From Bacillota bacterium (GTDB taxonomy: Bacteria > Bacillota > Clostridia > Acetivibrionales > DTU013), in contig JAEYOP010000036.1 in assembly GCA_023411575.1 (NCBI GenBank), forward strand, positions 1 through 44,655: a DNA stretch of 44,655 nt. The letters are read 5' to 3'. The translations under genes were made by a program, and so were the position numbers. Numbering within the stretch: the first letter of the stretch is position 1; the number at the start of each line of letters is the position of its first letter. Below, one piece after another: positions 16,810-24,630 of the stretch. The notes beneath the pieces are model-generated. The model did no database searches. It saw only the letters and a list, made by a program, of their open reading frames with translations, and was not told the origin of the DNA.

Positions 16810-17843
16810 GCCGGAACCTCCCCGAGCTTGCCGATTGCCGCCGAATAGTCGCACAGCTCGCGCAGCTTCCCGGCCGCCTTGCCGGAATCGATCATTTCTT
16901 CCGCAAGGACGATGCCCTCTTGAAGGCTCTCCGTCACCTTGCCGACATAGATCGCCGCCGCCGCGTTCACCAGAACGATGTCCCGGCCCGCGCCCTTTTC
17001 GCCCAGCAGCACCCGCCGGACAAGCTCCGCGTTGTGCGCCGCATCCCCGCCCTTCAGGTCCATCGGGCCGGACCTTGCGATGCCGAGCTCCGTGGTATCG
17101 AGCAGATATTCGGTGATTTTTCCGTCCTTCAATTCGGAAATCCTTGTGGGCGCCGCCGTGGATATTTCGTCCAGCCCATCGCACCCGTGCACTACGAGAG
17201 CTCTTTCCGTTCCAAGGTTCCGCAGCACTTCGGCCATTACGCCGGTCAGGGCGCCGTCAAATACGCCGAGCACCTGCCCCTTTGCATCTGCCGGATTGGT
17301 CAGCGGTCCGAGGATATTGAACACCGTCCGGATGCCCAATTCCCTTCTTACTCCCGCCGCGTGCTTCATCGACTTGTGGAACAATTGTGCAAACATGAAG
17401 CCTATGCCCACTTCTTCGATGCACTTTCCGACCTGCGCCGGGCCAAGGTTGATATTTACCCCCAGCGCCTCCAGCACGTCCGCGCTGCCGCTCCTGCTGG
17501 ACATCGCCCTGTTGCCGTGCTTTGCGACCTTGACCCCCGCGGCGGCCGCGATCAGCGAAGCTGCCGTGGAGATGTTGAAGGTATTGGCTCCGTCGCCTCC
17601 CGTACCGCAGGTATCGATGCAATAAGGCAGATCGACCTGCACCTTTTCCGCCTTCGCCCGCATGACTTTGGCGCAGCCGGTGATTTCCCCCACCGTCTCC
17701 CCTTTGAACCGCAGCGCTGTCAAAAAGCCGCCAATCTGCGACTGGGTTGCATTGCCTTCCATAATGCAGTTCATTACGTCCATTACTTCCTGCTCCGACA
17801 GGTCTTCCCTGCGCAACAATTTTTGAATCGCTGATTTAATCAT
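16806..17843 (-). CDS. trpD: Anthranilate phosphoribosyltransferase
   Basis: Transfers phosphoribose from PRPP to anthranilate. 345 residues from the ATG at 17843, with GAGGAG seven bases upstream; in-frame sequence upstream is spacer. Landmarks: the PRPP-binding DTCGTGGDG near residue 75-83, NISTAASLIAAAAGVKVAKHGNR, SGSADVLEALGV and the GPLTNPA loop. A monofunctional TrpD, separate from TrpG. Unlike its neighbours it is preceded by a 243-base spacer, and its ribosome site is embedded in four GAG/UAG triplets in 5-base register. These could allow TRAP-type translational control (inference). Confidence 0.96.
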   Translation of the reverse strand: MIKSAIQKLLRREDLSEQEVMDVMNCIMEGNATQSQIGGFLTALRFKGETVGEITGCAKVMRAKAEKVQVDLPYCIDTCGTGGDGANTFNISTAASLIAAAAGVKVAKHGNRAMSSRSGSADVLEALGVNINLGPAQVGKCIEEVGIGFMFAQLFHKSMKHAAGVRRELGIRTVFNILGPLTNPADAKGQVLGVFDGALTGVMAEVLRNLGTERALVVHGCDGLDEISTAAPTRISELKDGKITEYLLDTTELGIARSGPMDLKGGDAAHNAELVRRVLLGEKGAGRDIVLVNAAAAIYVGKVTESLQEGIVLAEEMIDSGKAAGKLRELCDYSAAIGKLGEVPA

Positions 17844-18086
17844 CCCTATTCTCCTCTCTTCTCTGCTGTCGGACTGCCTGCTCCCAGGCATCCGATCCTG
17901 CCTTCCTGCCATTCTACTTTCATTCTGCTATCCCGCCGCTCTGTCGTACTGCTATTCCGTCATTCTGCCTGCCCTTCTGCCGCTCTGCGAAATTTTCTTC
18001 GCCCTGTCTGTTCTCCGGCTATCCCGCCGGTTACTGCCATTCTGCCGTGCCGCCTGCCATACTTCCGCCCTGCTAAGGCTAATCTG
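17844..18086 (-). repeat. Degenerate GCAG/NAG-rich spacer between trpG and trpD
   Basis: The transcribed strand is purine-rich and built from irregular repeats of GGCAG and ATGGCAG, with many UAG, GAG and CAG triplets; I count roughly twice as many GAG/UAG as expected by chance. No open frame with a ribosome site was seen. The last part has CAG, GAG, GAG, GAG and UAG starting at 17868, 17863, 17858, 17853 and 17848, exactly five bases apart, across the trpD ribosome site. It may be simple-sequence expansion, a TRAP-like translational site, or both. Confidence 0.6.
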
Positions 18087-18653
18087 CTAACAATCCAGAA
18101 AGTTCTTCAAAATCCTTTTCCCGTCCGGCGTCAGGATCGATTCCGGGTGGAATTGGATCCCGAATACCGGGTGTTTTCTGTGCTTGACGCCCATGATTTC
18201 GCCGTCCGTTGAAACCGCGGTAATTTCCAGTTCCTCCGGTAGCGTATCCCGCTCGATGACGAGGGAATGATAGCGCCCCACCGTGATCCTGGACGGCAGC
18301 CCCCGGAACACCGGGCACCACGGCATCAGCTCCACCTCCGACGCCTTGCCGTGCATAAGCTGCGGCGCCCGCACCACTTTGCCGCCGTAAGCCTCGCCGA
18401 TTCCCTGGTGCCCCAGGCACACGCCCAGGACCGGTATGCTCGCGCCGAGCTTTCGGACCGTCTCGATGGAGATTCCCGCCGAAGCCGGATATCCCGGTCC
18501 CGGTGAGATGATGATATGGCTGGGCTTCTTCTCCGCCACCTGCTCCACTGTAAGCGCATCGTTTCTGTACACTTCGATATTTTCATCCAGTTCGCCTACA
18601 TACTGATACAGGTTGTAGGTAAACGAGTCGTAATTGTCAATCAATACTATCAT
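18087..18653 (-). CDS. trpG: Anthranilate synthase component II (glutamine amidotransferase)
   Basis: Class I glutamine amidotransferase that supplies ammonia to TrpE. 188 residues, with the N-terminal IDNYDSFTYNL, oxyanion loop SPGPGYP, nucleophile Cys79 in GVCLGHQ, and the His/Glu pair in QFHPES near the C-terminus. The ATG overlaps the trpE stop by four bases. It lies inside the trp operon; in Bacillus subtilis the amidotransferase is encoded in the folate operon. A dual role with para-aminobenzoate synthase is possible. Confidence 0.96.
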   Translation of the reverse strand: MIVLIDNYDSFTYNLYQYVGELDENIEVYRNDALTVEQVAEKKPSHIIISPGPGYPASAGISIETVRKLGASIPVLGVCLGHQGIGEAYGGKVVRAPQLMHGKASEVELMPWCPVFRGLPSRITVGRYHSLVIERDTLPEELEITAVSTDGEIMGVKHRKHPVFGIQFHPESILTPDGKRILKNFLDC

Positions 18654-20134
18654 CGGATGGTTTCCCCCTCTTCCAGCGCCTTGATCGTCGCCATGGCTTT
18701 GTTCATGGATTCCTCGAATTCCAGCTCGGGCACCGAATCGGCCACAATGCCGCCGCCTGCCTGGATATATGCCTTTCCATCCTTGAATACGATGGTCCGG
18801 ATGGTGATGCAGCTGTCCAGATTCCCGTCAAAGCTGAGATAGCCCACTGCTCCGCCATACTGGCACCTCTTGACGTTTTCCAGCTCGTCGATGATCTCCA
18901 TCGCCCGGATCTTGGGGGCCCCGGAAAGGGTTCCGGCCGGCAGCACGGCGGACAGCGCGTCGAAGGAATTCACCCTGTCCCTGAGCCGGCCGCTGATATT
19001 GCTGACAATGTGCATGACATGGGAAAACCGTTCGATATGCATCAGGTTATTCAACTGTACCGTCCCGAATTTCGACACCTTGCCGATGTCGTTCCGCCCA
19101 AGGTCCACCAGCATGATATGCTCCGCTCTTTCCTTCTCGTCCGCCAGCAGCTCCCGCTCCAGCGCCTCATCCTGCTCCTGCGTGGCGCCTCTCTTCCGGG
19201 TTCCCGCGATCGGGCAGGTCTCGACCTTCCTGTCTTCGACCCGCACCAGCATTTCCGGGGAGGAACCGGCCAGGGTATATCCGTCGAATTTGAGGTAGTA
19301 CATATAGGGTCCGGGATTGATCGTGCGCAGCGCCCTGTATGCGTTAAAGGGGTTGCAGCCCGTTTCCACGCAGAGCCTTTGCGACAGGACCACCTGGAAG
19401 ATGTCGCCGTTGCGGATGTATTCCTTGGCGATATTAACATTTTCACAGAACTGTTCCTTGCTGATATTGCTCCGGATCTCCAGCTTTTTTCGTTCGGTCG
19501 GCCTTTGGAGGACGGCCGTTTCCGAAAGCATCTGCCTCGTACTCTGAAGCTCCGCGTATATTTCCCGGATCCTGCTGACGGCGGTGTTGTAGCACCTTTC
19601 AACGCTACCCTCCACATGCATGTTGACAATGATGTGCAGCTTTTGCTTGAAATGGTCGAATGCGATGATCTCGTCGGCAAACATGAAATGCAGCTCGGGG
19701 ATCCCGACGTCATCCGAGGGCACATTGGGAAGCCTCTCGAAATAACGCGCGGTATCGTAGCCGAAGAAGCCGACGGCCCCGCCGTTGAACCGGGGAAGGT
19801 TTTTCACCGGCGCGCCCCTGTATTGCCCCATTAATTCCCGCATGACCGCAATCGGGTTGCCCTCCGCCGTTCTGGTCTTTCCGTTCCGGTATTGGAGTAT
19901 GGTTTTCTCTCCGTTTCCCGTGACCGTAATGAAGGGATTCTTTCCAATAAAGGAATACCTGCCCCATTTTTCGCCCCCCTCCACGCTTTCCAGCAGGAAG
20001 CAGAATTTATTCTGCTCCACCCTTTTGAAAATGCTGATGGGCGTTTCCATATCGGCGTAAACCTCCAGCGATATGGGGATGATGTTGTATTCTTCCGATA
20101 ATTTCAGAACTTGCTCCAGCTCAGGATAAATCAC
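18650..20134 (-). CDS. trpE: Anthranilate synthase component I
   Basis: Converts chorismate to anthranilate; the committed and feedback-inhibited step. The GTG at 20134 is chosen: GGGGAG lies six bases upstream, and it gives 494 residues beginning M(V)IYPELEQVLKLSEEYNIIPI, the usual clostridial N-terminus. The same frame stays open to a TTG at 20254, but that codon lies in the U-tract of the leader terminator. Landmarks: the LLES feedback-binding motif near residue 47-50, GGAVGFFGYD, the chorismate-binding catalytic region with IAGTRKRG, DLGRNDIG, LPAGTLSGAPK and IQAGGGIVADS. First gene of trpEGDCFBA and the target of the leader attenuator. Confidence 0.97.
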   Translation of the reverse strand: MIYPELEQVLKLSEEYNIIPISLEVYADMETPISIFKRVEQNKFCFLLESVEGGEKWGRYSFIGKNPFITVTGNGEKTILQYRNGKTRTAEGNPIAVMRELMGQYRGAPVKNLPRFNGGAVGFFGYDTARYFERLPNVPSDDVGIPELHFMFADEIIAFDHFKQKLHIIVNMHVEGSVERCYNTAVSRIREIYAELQSTRQMLSETAVLQRPTERKKLEIRSNISKEQFCENVNIAKEYIRNGDIFQVVLSQRLCVETGCNPFNAYRALRTINPGPYMYYLKFDGYTLAGSSPEMLVRVEDRKVETCPIAGTRKRGATQEQDEALERELLADEKERAEHIMLVDLGRNDIGKVSKFGTVQLNNLMHIERFSHVMHIVSNISGRLRDRVNSFDALSAVLPAGTLSGAPKIRAMEIIDELENVKRCQYGGAVGYLSFDGNLDSCITIRTIVFKDGKAYIQAGGGIVADSVPELEFEESMNKAMATIKALEEGETIR

Positions 20135-20140
20135 TGTACG

Positions 20141-20182
20141 CTCCCCTTTCGAAATAATCTGATCCATTGTCTCAGAAGGGAG
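20141..20182 (-). promoter_or_regulatory. Possible hairpin sequestering the trpE ribosome site
   Basis: CUCCCUU (20182-20176) can pair with AGGGGAG (20147-20141), the trpE ribosome site, as seven pairs including one G-U. Bacillus trpE has a comparable second layer of control. A competing small hairpin (UCUCA/UGAGA) overlaps the upstream arm. Unproven; pairing only. Confidence 0.35.
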
Positions 20183-20252
20183 GTATGAGAAAGACTCCGG
20201 CGCATTCGCAATGGAATGTACCGTGTTAAGACAGGAAAACACTTTGCCCTGC

Positions 20253-20283
20253 AAATAAAAAAACCAGGAAAAGATTCCTGGTT
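20253..20283 (-). terminator. Intrinsic terminator of the trp leader (attenuator)
   Basis: The arms AACCAGGAA (20283-20275) and TTCCTGGTT (20270-20262) pair perfectly with a four-base loop and are followed by TTTTTTTATTT. It lies about 120 bases before the trpE start, inside the transcript. A weaker competing stem, GGUUUAC (20303-20297) with GUAACC (20285-20280), overlaps the 5' terminator arm and could be the antiterminator. Confidence 0.88.
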
Positions 20284-20306
20284 ACCGACTTATTCCGTAA
20301 ACCCGT

Positions 20307-20359
20307 CTCTTCTCATCTCTGCTCTTCTCAACTAATCTCTTCTCAACTCAAACGAACTA
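20307..20359 (-). promoter_or_regulatory. TRAP-like binding site: eleven triplets in 5-nt register
   Basis: Read on the transcribed strand, triplets start at 20359, 20354, 20349, 20344, 20339, 20334, 20329, 20324, 20319, 20314 and 20309, all exactly five bases apart. They are UAG, CGU, GAG, GAG, GAG, UAG, GAG, GAG, GAG, GAG and GAG; only the second deviates. TRAP is an 11-subunit ring that binds eleven GAG/UAG triplets separated ideally by two bases, so both number and spacing match. The site starts about three bases after the predicted transcription start and ends 24 bases before the terminator stem, as needed for attenuation. The gene for TRAP (mtrB) is not in the window. Confidence 0.85.
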
Positions 20360-20368
20360 ATTTTAAAT

Positions 20369-20397
20369 ATTATAACACGACAGGCCGGAATGTTCAA
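20369..20397 (-). promoter_or_regulatory. trp operon promoter
   Basis: TTGAAC (20397-20392), a 17-base spacer and TATAAT (20374-20369). The transcription start is expected near 20362, just before the first UAG triplet of the leader. Confidence 0.85.
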
Positions 20398-20426
20398 TCC
20401 TCTTTGTAAAATTTTGTTTCACCGGG

Positions 20427-22733
20427 CTATTCCACAGACTTGAGGGCGCCCACCATGTCAATGGCCTCCACCCTGCGGGACATGCGCAGGCTTACCAGGG
20501 ACGAAAGCAAGAAGGTGGACACAATGGAGATTCCGAGGGTCAGGGGCGACACGTCGGCAACAAAGTCACTGGATTCCGATATGGTGGAAAGCATAAAAAC
20601 GATAAACAGATACCCGGCCGGAATACCGATGACAATGCCGATGGCCGTAAGCCAGCCATTCTGCTTCTGCAGGAGGGACCGGATTTTTTTCTTCGGGAAG
20701 CCCAATACCTTCAAAGTGGCAAGCTCCCTTGTCCTTTCTGTAAAAGAAAGCGTTCCGAGATTATACAGCACCACCACGCCCAAAACCACAGCAGCCAGAA
20801 TCAGAATGGCAATAATCATGTTCATGCTGTCCAAAATGGCATGGAAGCTGTTCATCAGCGTCTCCTTCGCCTGTACACTCTCCACTCCGGGCAGCTTTTC
20901 CGCTCCCGTGGCACTCCCTTTGCAGAGCAGCGCCGTGGGCTGCAGGGTGCTGCCTGTTTCCTCGTAAGCCGCCTGGGACAGGGCGATTCCCTGCCCTATC
21001 GGGGTCCGGTAGATCGCGCCGATTTCGGATTCCTGCCAGGAATCCCGGCCGTATATGCGCCACTGCACGGCGTCTCCCACCTGCACACCCAGGAGTCCCG
21101 CCATTTTATACGAAATGGCGATGCCATCGGCCGGAAGGTCAATCCTCTTTCGCCCGCCGTCTTCAAAGCGGTACCCGCTTCCCGGTCCGGCCACGGTCAG
21201 GAGGCCGTTTTTCTCCCGGTTCTTCTCTTTCCCCTTCCCGCTGCTTTCCGCGCGGATTTCCACACCGGCCTCCTGGATCCACTGGCCGGGGTATTTCTCC
21301 TCCAGCGCCTTTCGCTGCGCCTCTGTGATATCTTCCTTGAGATTGATCCTTGTTTCAAAGGTATACAAATCCTTATACAGCCACTCCGTCACTCCGTTGA
21401 CGCTGTCCCGCAAGCCCAGCCCAAGGAGCAGGAGGGCGGTGCAGCCCATGACGCCAACAACCGCCATGGCCGAACGGACCCGGCTTCTGGCAATGTCCCG
21501 GAGATTCCACTGGGCCGAAAACCCCAGCCTGTGCCAGAGTGCGCTCTTCTCAAAGCCGGTGTGCCGGACCGTTTTGGGAACGCGGGGCCGCAGGGTTTCG
21601 GCGGGAACGTCCCCCATCTCTCTGCGGCAGGCAAGGTAGCTTGACAGTCCGCAGCAGAGAACGGCAAGCACTACGGCGAACACGTCGGTGAAGGACAGGG
21701 CCCCGCGCCACTCGGGCAAATTGTAAATGGACCGCTGCATGGTGAACAGGATCGGCGGGATCACGGCCGGTCCAGTAAAGAGTCCGACTACGCCTCCGGC
21801 AAGGCCCAGCCACAGGCCGTAGGAAATATAGTGGAACAGGATTTTGCGCCTTTTATAGCCCAGCGCCTTCAGGGTCCCGATCTGCATCCGCTGCCCGGAG
21901 GTGATTCTTGTCATCGTCGTTAGCATGGTCAGCGCCGCGATCAGGAAGAATACCACGGGAAACACGCCTCCCATGGCCCTGTTCTGGCTGATTTCATTTT
22001 TGAACTGAGCCGGGCTGAGCATGGTGTCCCTTGTCAGGATGATGCTGAAGCCGGTCAGCCGGTCCTCCAGCCGACTTTTCACCTCCGCCGCGTCCGCTGT
22101 GCCGTCCAGCCGGACCAGCAGCTCGCTGTACGGGAGCGCCGCCCCGTGCGGGACCGCGGAACGCGGCAGATAGGCGAAGCCGAAAGCTTCCGGGTCCGGC
22201 GCGAAGACGGAATCGTCCTTCACGCTGTACACATACTCGGGGTGCAGGGCCAGCCCCTTTATGGTCTCTTTCAGTTCCATGCCCGCCGCCCGGATCGTAA
22301 TCGGATCGCCGGTTTTCAGGCCGTGGGCGCGGGCGAAGGCTTCATCCAGCCAGAGCCCGTCCCCGGAGGGGTCAAATTCGGCGCCTTCGACACGGTAGGG
22401 CTTGGACAGCCTGTTTTCATCCACGATGGAGACCCGCACCGTCGGCGAACCGTTCAGGTCCGCCGTGGCGTCCAGGGTCAGCCGGAGCTGCGCCGCGGCC
22501 ACGCCGGTCACACTTTCAGCCTCCGCTTTGCCGCCCTTGTCCAGCTTTTCCCCCATAACCCAGAAGTCGGGAAAGTTCGTCTCCCCATAATAGCGGTCGA
22601 TTCCCGTCTGCATGCCGTACCATTCGGCATTGATCCCGGCATAGACAAAGACGCCCAGGAGGGACATCAGAAAGATGGAAATAAACTGGGTCCGGTTTGC
22701 CTTCATATCCCGGAGCATTTTTCGCAGCAGCAT
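20427..22733 (-). CDS. ABC transporter permease, FtsX/MacB-like (large, two FtsX domains)
   Basis: 768 residues from the ATG at 22733, which shares its A with the stop of the ATPase gene (TAATG) and has GGAGGTG upstream. TM1 is near residues 17-37, followed by an extracytoplasmic MacB-type periplasmic-core domain (about 40-235). A first FtsX block of three helices lies at about 250-380, with the RMQIGTLKALGYKRRKI coupling motif. After a central TM segment near 445-465 and a second external domain comes a C-terminal FtsX block (about 635-765), with TRELATLKVLGFPKKKI. This duplicated layout is typical of exporters of antimicrobial peptides or lipoproteins. The substrate is unknown. Confidence 0.9.
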   Translation of the reverse strand: MLLRKMLRDMKANRTQFISIFLMSLLGVFVYAGINAEWYGMQTGIDRYYGETNFPDFWVMGEKLDKGGKAEAESVTGVAAAQLRLTLDATADLNGSPTVRVSIVDENRLSKPYRVEGAEFDPSGDGLWLDEAFARAHGLKTGDPITIRAAGMELKETIKGLALHPEYVYSVKDDSVFAPDPEAFGFAYLPRSAVPHGAALPYSELLVRLDGTADAAEVKSRLEDRLTGFSIILTRDTMLSPAQFKNEISQNRAMGGVFPVVFFLIAALTMLTTMTRITSGQRMQIGTLKALGYKRRKILFHYISYGLWLGLAGGVVGLFTGPAVIPPILFTMQRSIYNLPEWRGALSFTDVFAVVLAVLCCGLSSYLACRREMGDVPAETLRPRVPKTVRHTGFEKSALWHRLGFSAQWNLRDIARSRVRSAMAVVGVMGCTALLLLGLGLRDSVNGVTEWLYKDLYTFETRINLKEDITEAQRKALEEKYPGQWIQEAGVEIRAESSGKGKEKNREKNGLLTVAGPGSGYRFEDGGRKRIDLPADGIAISYKMAGLLGVQVGDAVQWRIYGRDSWQESEIGAIYRTPIGQGIALSQAAYEETGSTLQPTALLCKGSATGAEKLPGVESVQAKETLMNSFHAILDSMNMIIAILILAAVVLGVVVLYNLGTLSFTERTRELATLKVLGFPKKKIRSLLQKQNGWLTAIGIVIGIPAGYLFIVFMLSTISESSDFVADVSPLTLGISIVSTFLLSSLVSLRMSRRVEAIDMVGALKSVE

Positions 22734-23434
22734 TACCAGTTCACCTCCTCCAACGCCAGCGGAGCGGCATTGACCGTCTGCTCGCGGATCGCGCCGTTTT
22801 TCATCCGGACCACCCGGTCCGCCGCCGCGGCCAGCGCGGAATTGTGAGTGACAATGACCACCGTATGCCCATGCTCCCTGCACATTCTCTGCAGGAGCTT
22901 GAGGATGGAGACGCCCGTTTCGCTGTCCAGCGCGCCCGTCGGTTCGTCGCAGAGCAGGAGCTTCGGATTTTTGCAAAGGGCTCGGGCGATGGAGACCCGC
23001 TGCTGCTCGCCGCCCGACAGTTGGGCCGGAAACTGGTCCAGCCGGTCGGCCAGCCCTACGGCTTCCAGCGAGGCTTTCGGGTCCAGCGCGTTTTTGGCGA
23101 TTTCCTTTATGAGCGCCACATTTTCATAGGCGGTCAGCGTCGGGATCAGGTTGTAGAACTGGAAGACAAAGCCCACCGAATCGCAGCGGTATTGAGCCAG
23201 CCGGTCCTCGTCATACCTGGTGATGTCCTCTCCGTCTATGTAAATAGCCCCCTCCGTAACCCGGTCCATCCCTCCCAGCAAATTCAGCACCGTGCTTTTT
23301 CCGGCGCCGCTGGGACCCAGTATGACCGCGAATTCGCCCTTCCCGATTTCAAAGCACACCCGGTCGGCGGCGCGCACCGCCTGGCCTTCCGTTCCATATC
23401 TCTTTGTCACGTTTTTAAATTCGATCAACGGCAT
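22733..23434 (-). CDS. ABC transporter ATP-binding protein, MacB/LolD-like
   Basis: 233 residues with Walker A (GPSGAGKST), Q-loop (FVFQFYNLIPTLTAYENV), signature (LSGGEQQR), Walker B (LLLCDEPTGALD) and the H-loop His (VIVTHN). The ATG at 23434 is preferred since AAGGAG lies eight bases upstream; the alternative GTG at 23443 overlaps that ribosome site. It energises the downstream FtsX-type permease and is probably repressed by the upstream TetR regulator. Confidence 0.93.
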   Translation of the reverse strand: MPLIEFKNVTKRYGTEGQAVRAADRVCFEIGKGEFAVILGPSGAGKSTVLNLLGGMDRVTEGAIYIDGEDITRYDEDRLAQYRCDSVGFVFQFYNLIPTLTAYENVALIKEIAKNALDPKASLEAVGLADRLDQFPAQLSGGEQQRVSIARALCKNPKLLLCDEPTGALDSETGVSILKLLQRMCREHGHTVVIVTHNSALAAAADRVVRMKNGAIREQTVNAAPLALEEVNW

Positions 23435-23494
23435 TTTCCCCACTCCTTTTCAGTCCGCAATGTTCTCTTTTCTATCTGTTTTAATCCGCACCAG

Positions 23495-24103
23495 CTAAAT
23501 CTGCATGAGCTGTTCCGGGGTGATCCCCAGTACGCCGGATACCATCCTGGCCAGCTCCTCCTTCGTAAAAAAGGACTTGCTGTGCTCATGCTCCGGATTG
23601 CCGTGCACCAGCCCGAATATGCCGAAGATCAGGAACGTGGCGGTGGCTTCCGTGCCAACGATCTTCGTTATTCCTTTTTCGTTCATCTCCTCCAGCATGT
23701 AAGTCACCGGCTCGATCAGGGACTGGGCCACATGCAGGGCCAGCTTGTTGTCCATGTCAACGTGCTCGGCGAGATGGACCTTGTCCATCAGCGCATGGTC
23801 CGCCTCCACGATGATATCATCCATGCTTTTCAAAAACAGCTCGATCTTCTCCGCCAGCGGAAGGTCTCCCTGCACGATGGAAACGAGCCGGACAGTGAAC
23901 TCGTCCGTCAGCTGCTCCAGCGCCGCGCGGTAAACCTCCTCCTTCGACTTGAAGTAATAGTAGAACAAGCCCTGGGCCACCCCCAGCTTCTCTACGATAT
24001 CCCCCACGGAGGTATTTTCATATCCCTTTTTCATAAAAAGCTGCAGCGCCGTATCGAGAATTTCCTTTTTTCGTTCCTGCGGCGGCTTCGATATCCTTGT
24101 CAA
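23495..24103 (-). CDS. TetR/AcrR-family transcriptional regulator
   Basis: 202 residues. N-terminal helix-turn-helix (about 10-55) with the family landmarks ILDTALQLFMKKGYENTSV, DIVEKLGVAQGLFYYYF and KSKEEVY. The C-terminal ligand-binding helices vary. The start is a TTG at 24103, with AAAGGGGG about nine bases upstream; no ATG is available nearby. Same strand as the ABC exporter, 60 bases upstream of the ATPase gene, and most likely its local repressor. Its promoter contains two palindromes. Confidence 0.92.
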   Translation of the reverse strand: MTRISKPPQERKKEILDTALQLFMKKGYENTSVGDIVEKLGVAQGLFYYYFKSKEEVYRAALEQLTDEFTVRLVSIVQGDLPLAEKIELFLKSMDDIIVEADHALMDKVHLAEHVDMDNKLALHVAQSLIEPVTYMLEEMNEKGITKIVGTEATATFLIFGIFGLVHGNPEHEHSKSFFTKEELARMVSGVLGITPEQLMQI

Positions 24104-24144
24104 AAGAAAACGCCCCCTTTGCGTATTTTTTCGGGCAGAAATGA

Positions 24145-24196
24145 GTTAGTCTTTCCTAACGAGAACATTATATATCACTGACTGACATTCAGTCAA
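24145..24196 (-). promoter_or_regulatory. TetR-gene promoter with two palindromic operators
   Basis: TTGACT (24196-24191), an 18-base spacer and TATAAT (24172-24167) form the promoter. The perfect palindrome TGACTGA-CAT-TCAGTCA (24179-24195) lies between -35 and -10. A second, GTTAG-N6-CTAAC (24145-24160), lies around the expected start. Both shapes are usual for TetR-family repressors, so autorepression is the likely reading. Confidence 0.72.
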
Positions 24197-24257
24197 TATA
24201 TGGGCGCAAAAAATACCAGGTGCTCTGTTCTCCCCTGGCCGCTATGCCGGAGGAAAG

Positions 24258-24620
24258 CTATTGCCCTTCTCCGCCATCCATCTGCTCCGTGCCGTACTTG
24301 ATTACATTCACGTCCGTCACCATGATCAGCCCTTCGTTTACCATTGCCTTTACAATCGGGATCGCCTTTTCAATCCGCTCGGGAATGTCCACCACCTCCA
24401 CGATGATGGGAAGGCTCAGGGCCAGGTCCAGAATCCGGGCGGTATGAAGGCGCTTTTCCTGTCCGAAGCCCTCGATGCCCCTGGTCACCGTCACCCCCGC
24501 CACCCCTGCCTCCTTCAGCTTGAAGACCATGGCGTGATAAAGATTGTGTCCCTTGTATTTCGAGTCTTCGCTGATGTAGATTTTGAGCATTTTGCATTTT
24601 CCGCTGAAATCCATGAACAT
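24258..24620 (-). CDS. DUF190 protein (P-II-like fold)
   Basis: 120 residues. DUF190 proteins adopt a P-II-like trimer and often sit next to fluoride channel genes; their function is unknown. Landmarks: KIYISEDSKYKGHNLYHA, GVAGVTVTRGIEGFG and LPIIVEVVD. Start options are ATG at 24620 or 24614, with GGCGG just upstream. Third gene of the fluoride operon, ten bases after the second channel gene. A role in fluoride response is inferred from position only. Confidence 0.9.
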   Translation of the reverse strand: MFMDFSGKCKMLKIYISEDSKYKGHNLYHAMVFKLKEAGVAGVTVTRGIEGFGQEKRLHTARILDLALSLPIIVEVVDIPERIEKAIPIVKAMVNEGLIMVTDVNVIKYGTEQMDGGEGQ

Positions 24621-24630
24621 ACCGCCTTTC

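Noticed and set aside
20135..20254. 40-codon N-terminal extension of trpE from a TTG at 20254
   Set aside because: The TTG sits in the U-tract of the leader terminator and lacks a ribosome site; the GTG at 20134 has GGGGAG and the usual N-terminus.
20307..20359. Leader-peptide or T-box control of the trp operon
   Set aside because: No short frame with tandem Trp codons and no T-box sequence (GGUACCGCG) in the trp leader; the 5-base register of GAG/UAG explains the region better.
22697..24181. Plus-strand open frame of 494 codons across the ABC ATPase and TetR genes
   Set aside because: Antisense to two clearly conserved genes and spans their intergenic region; no family similarity recognised.
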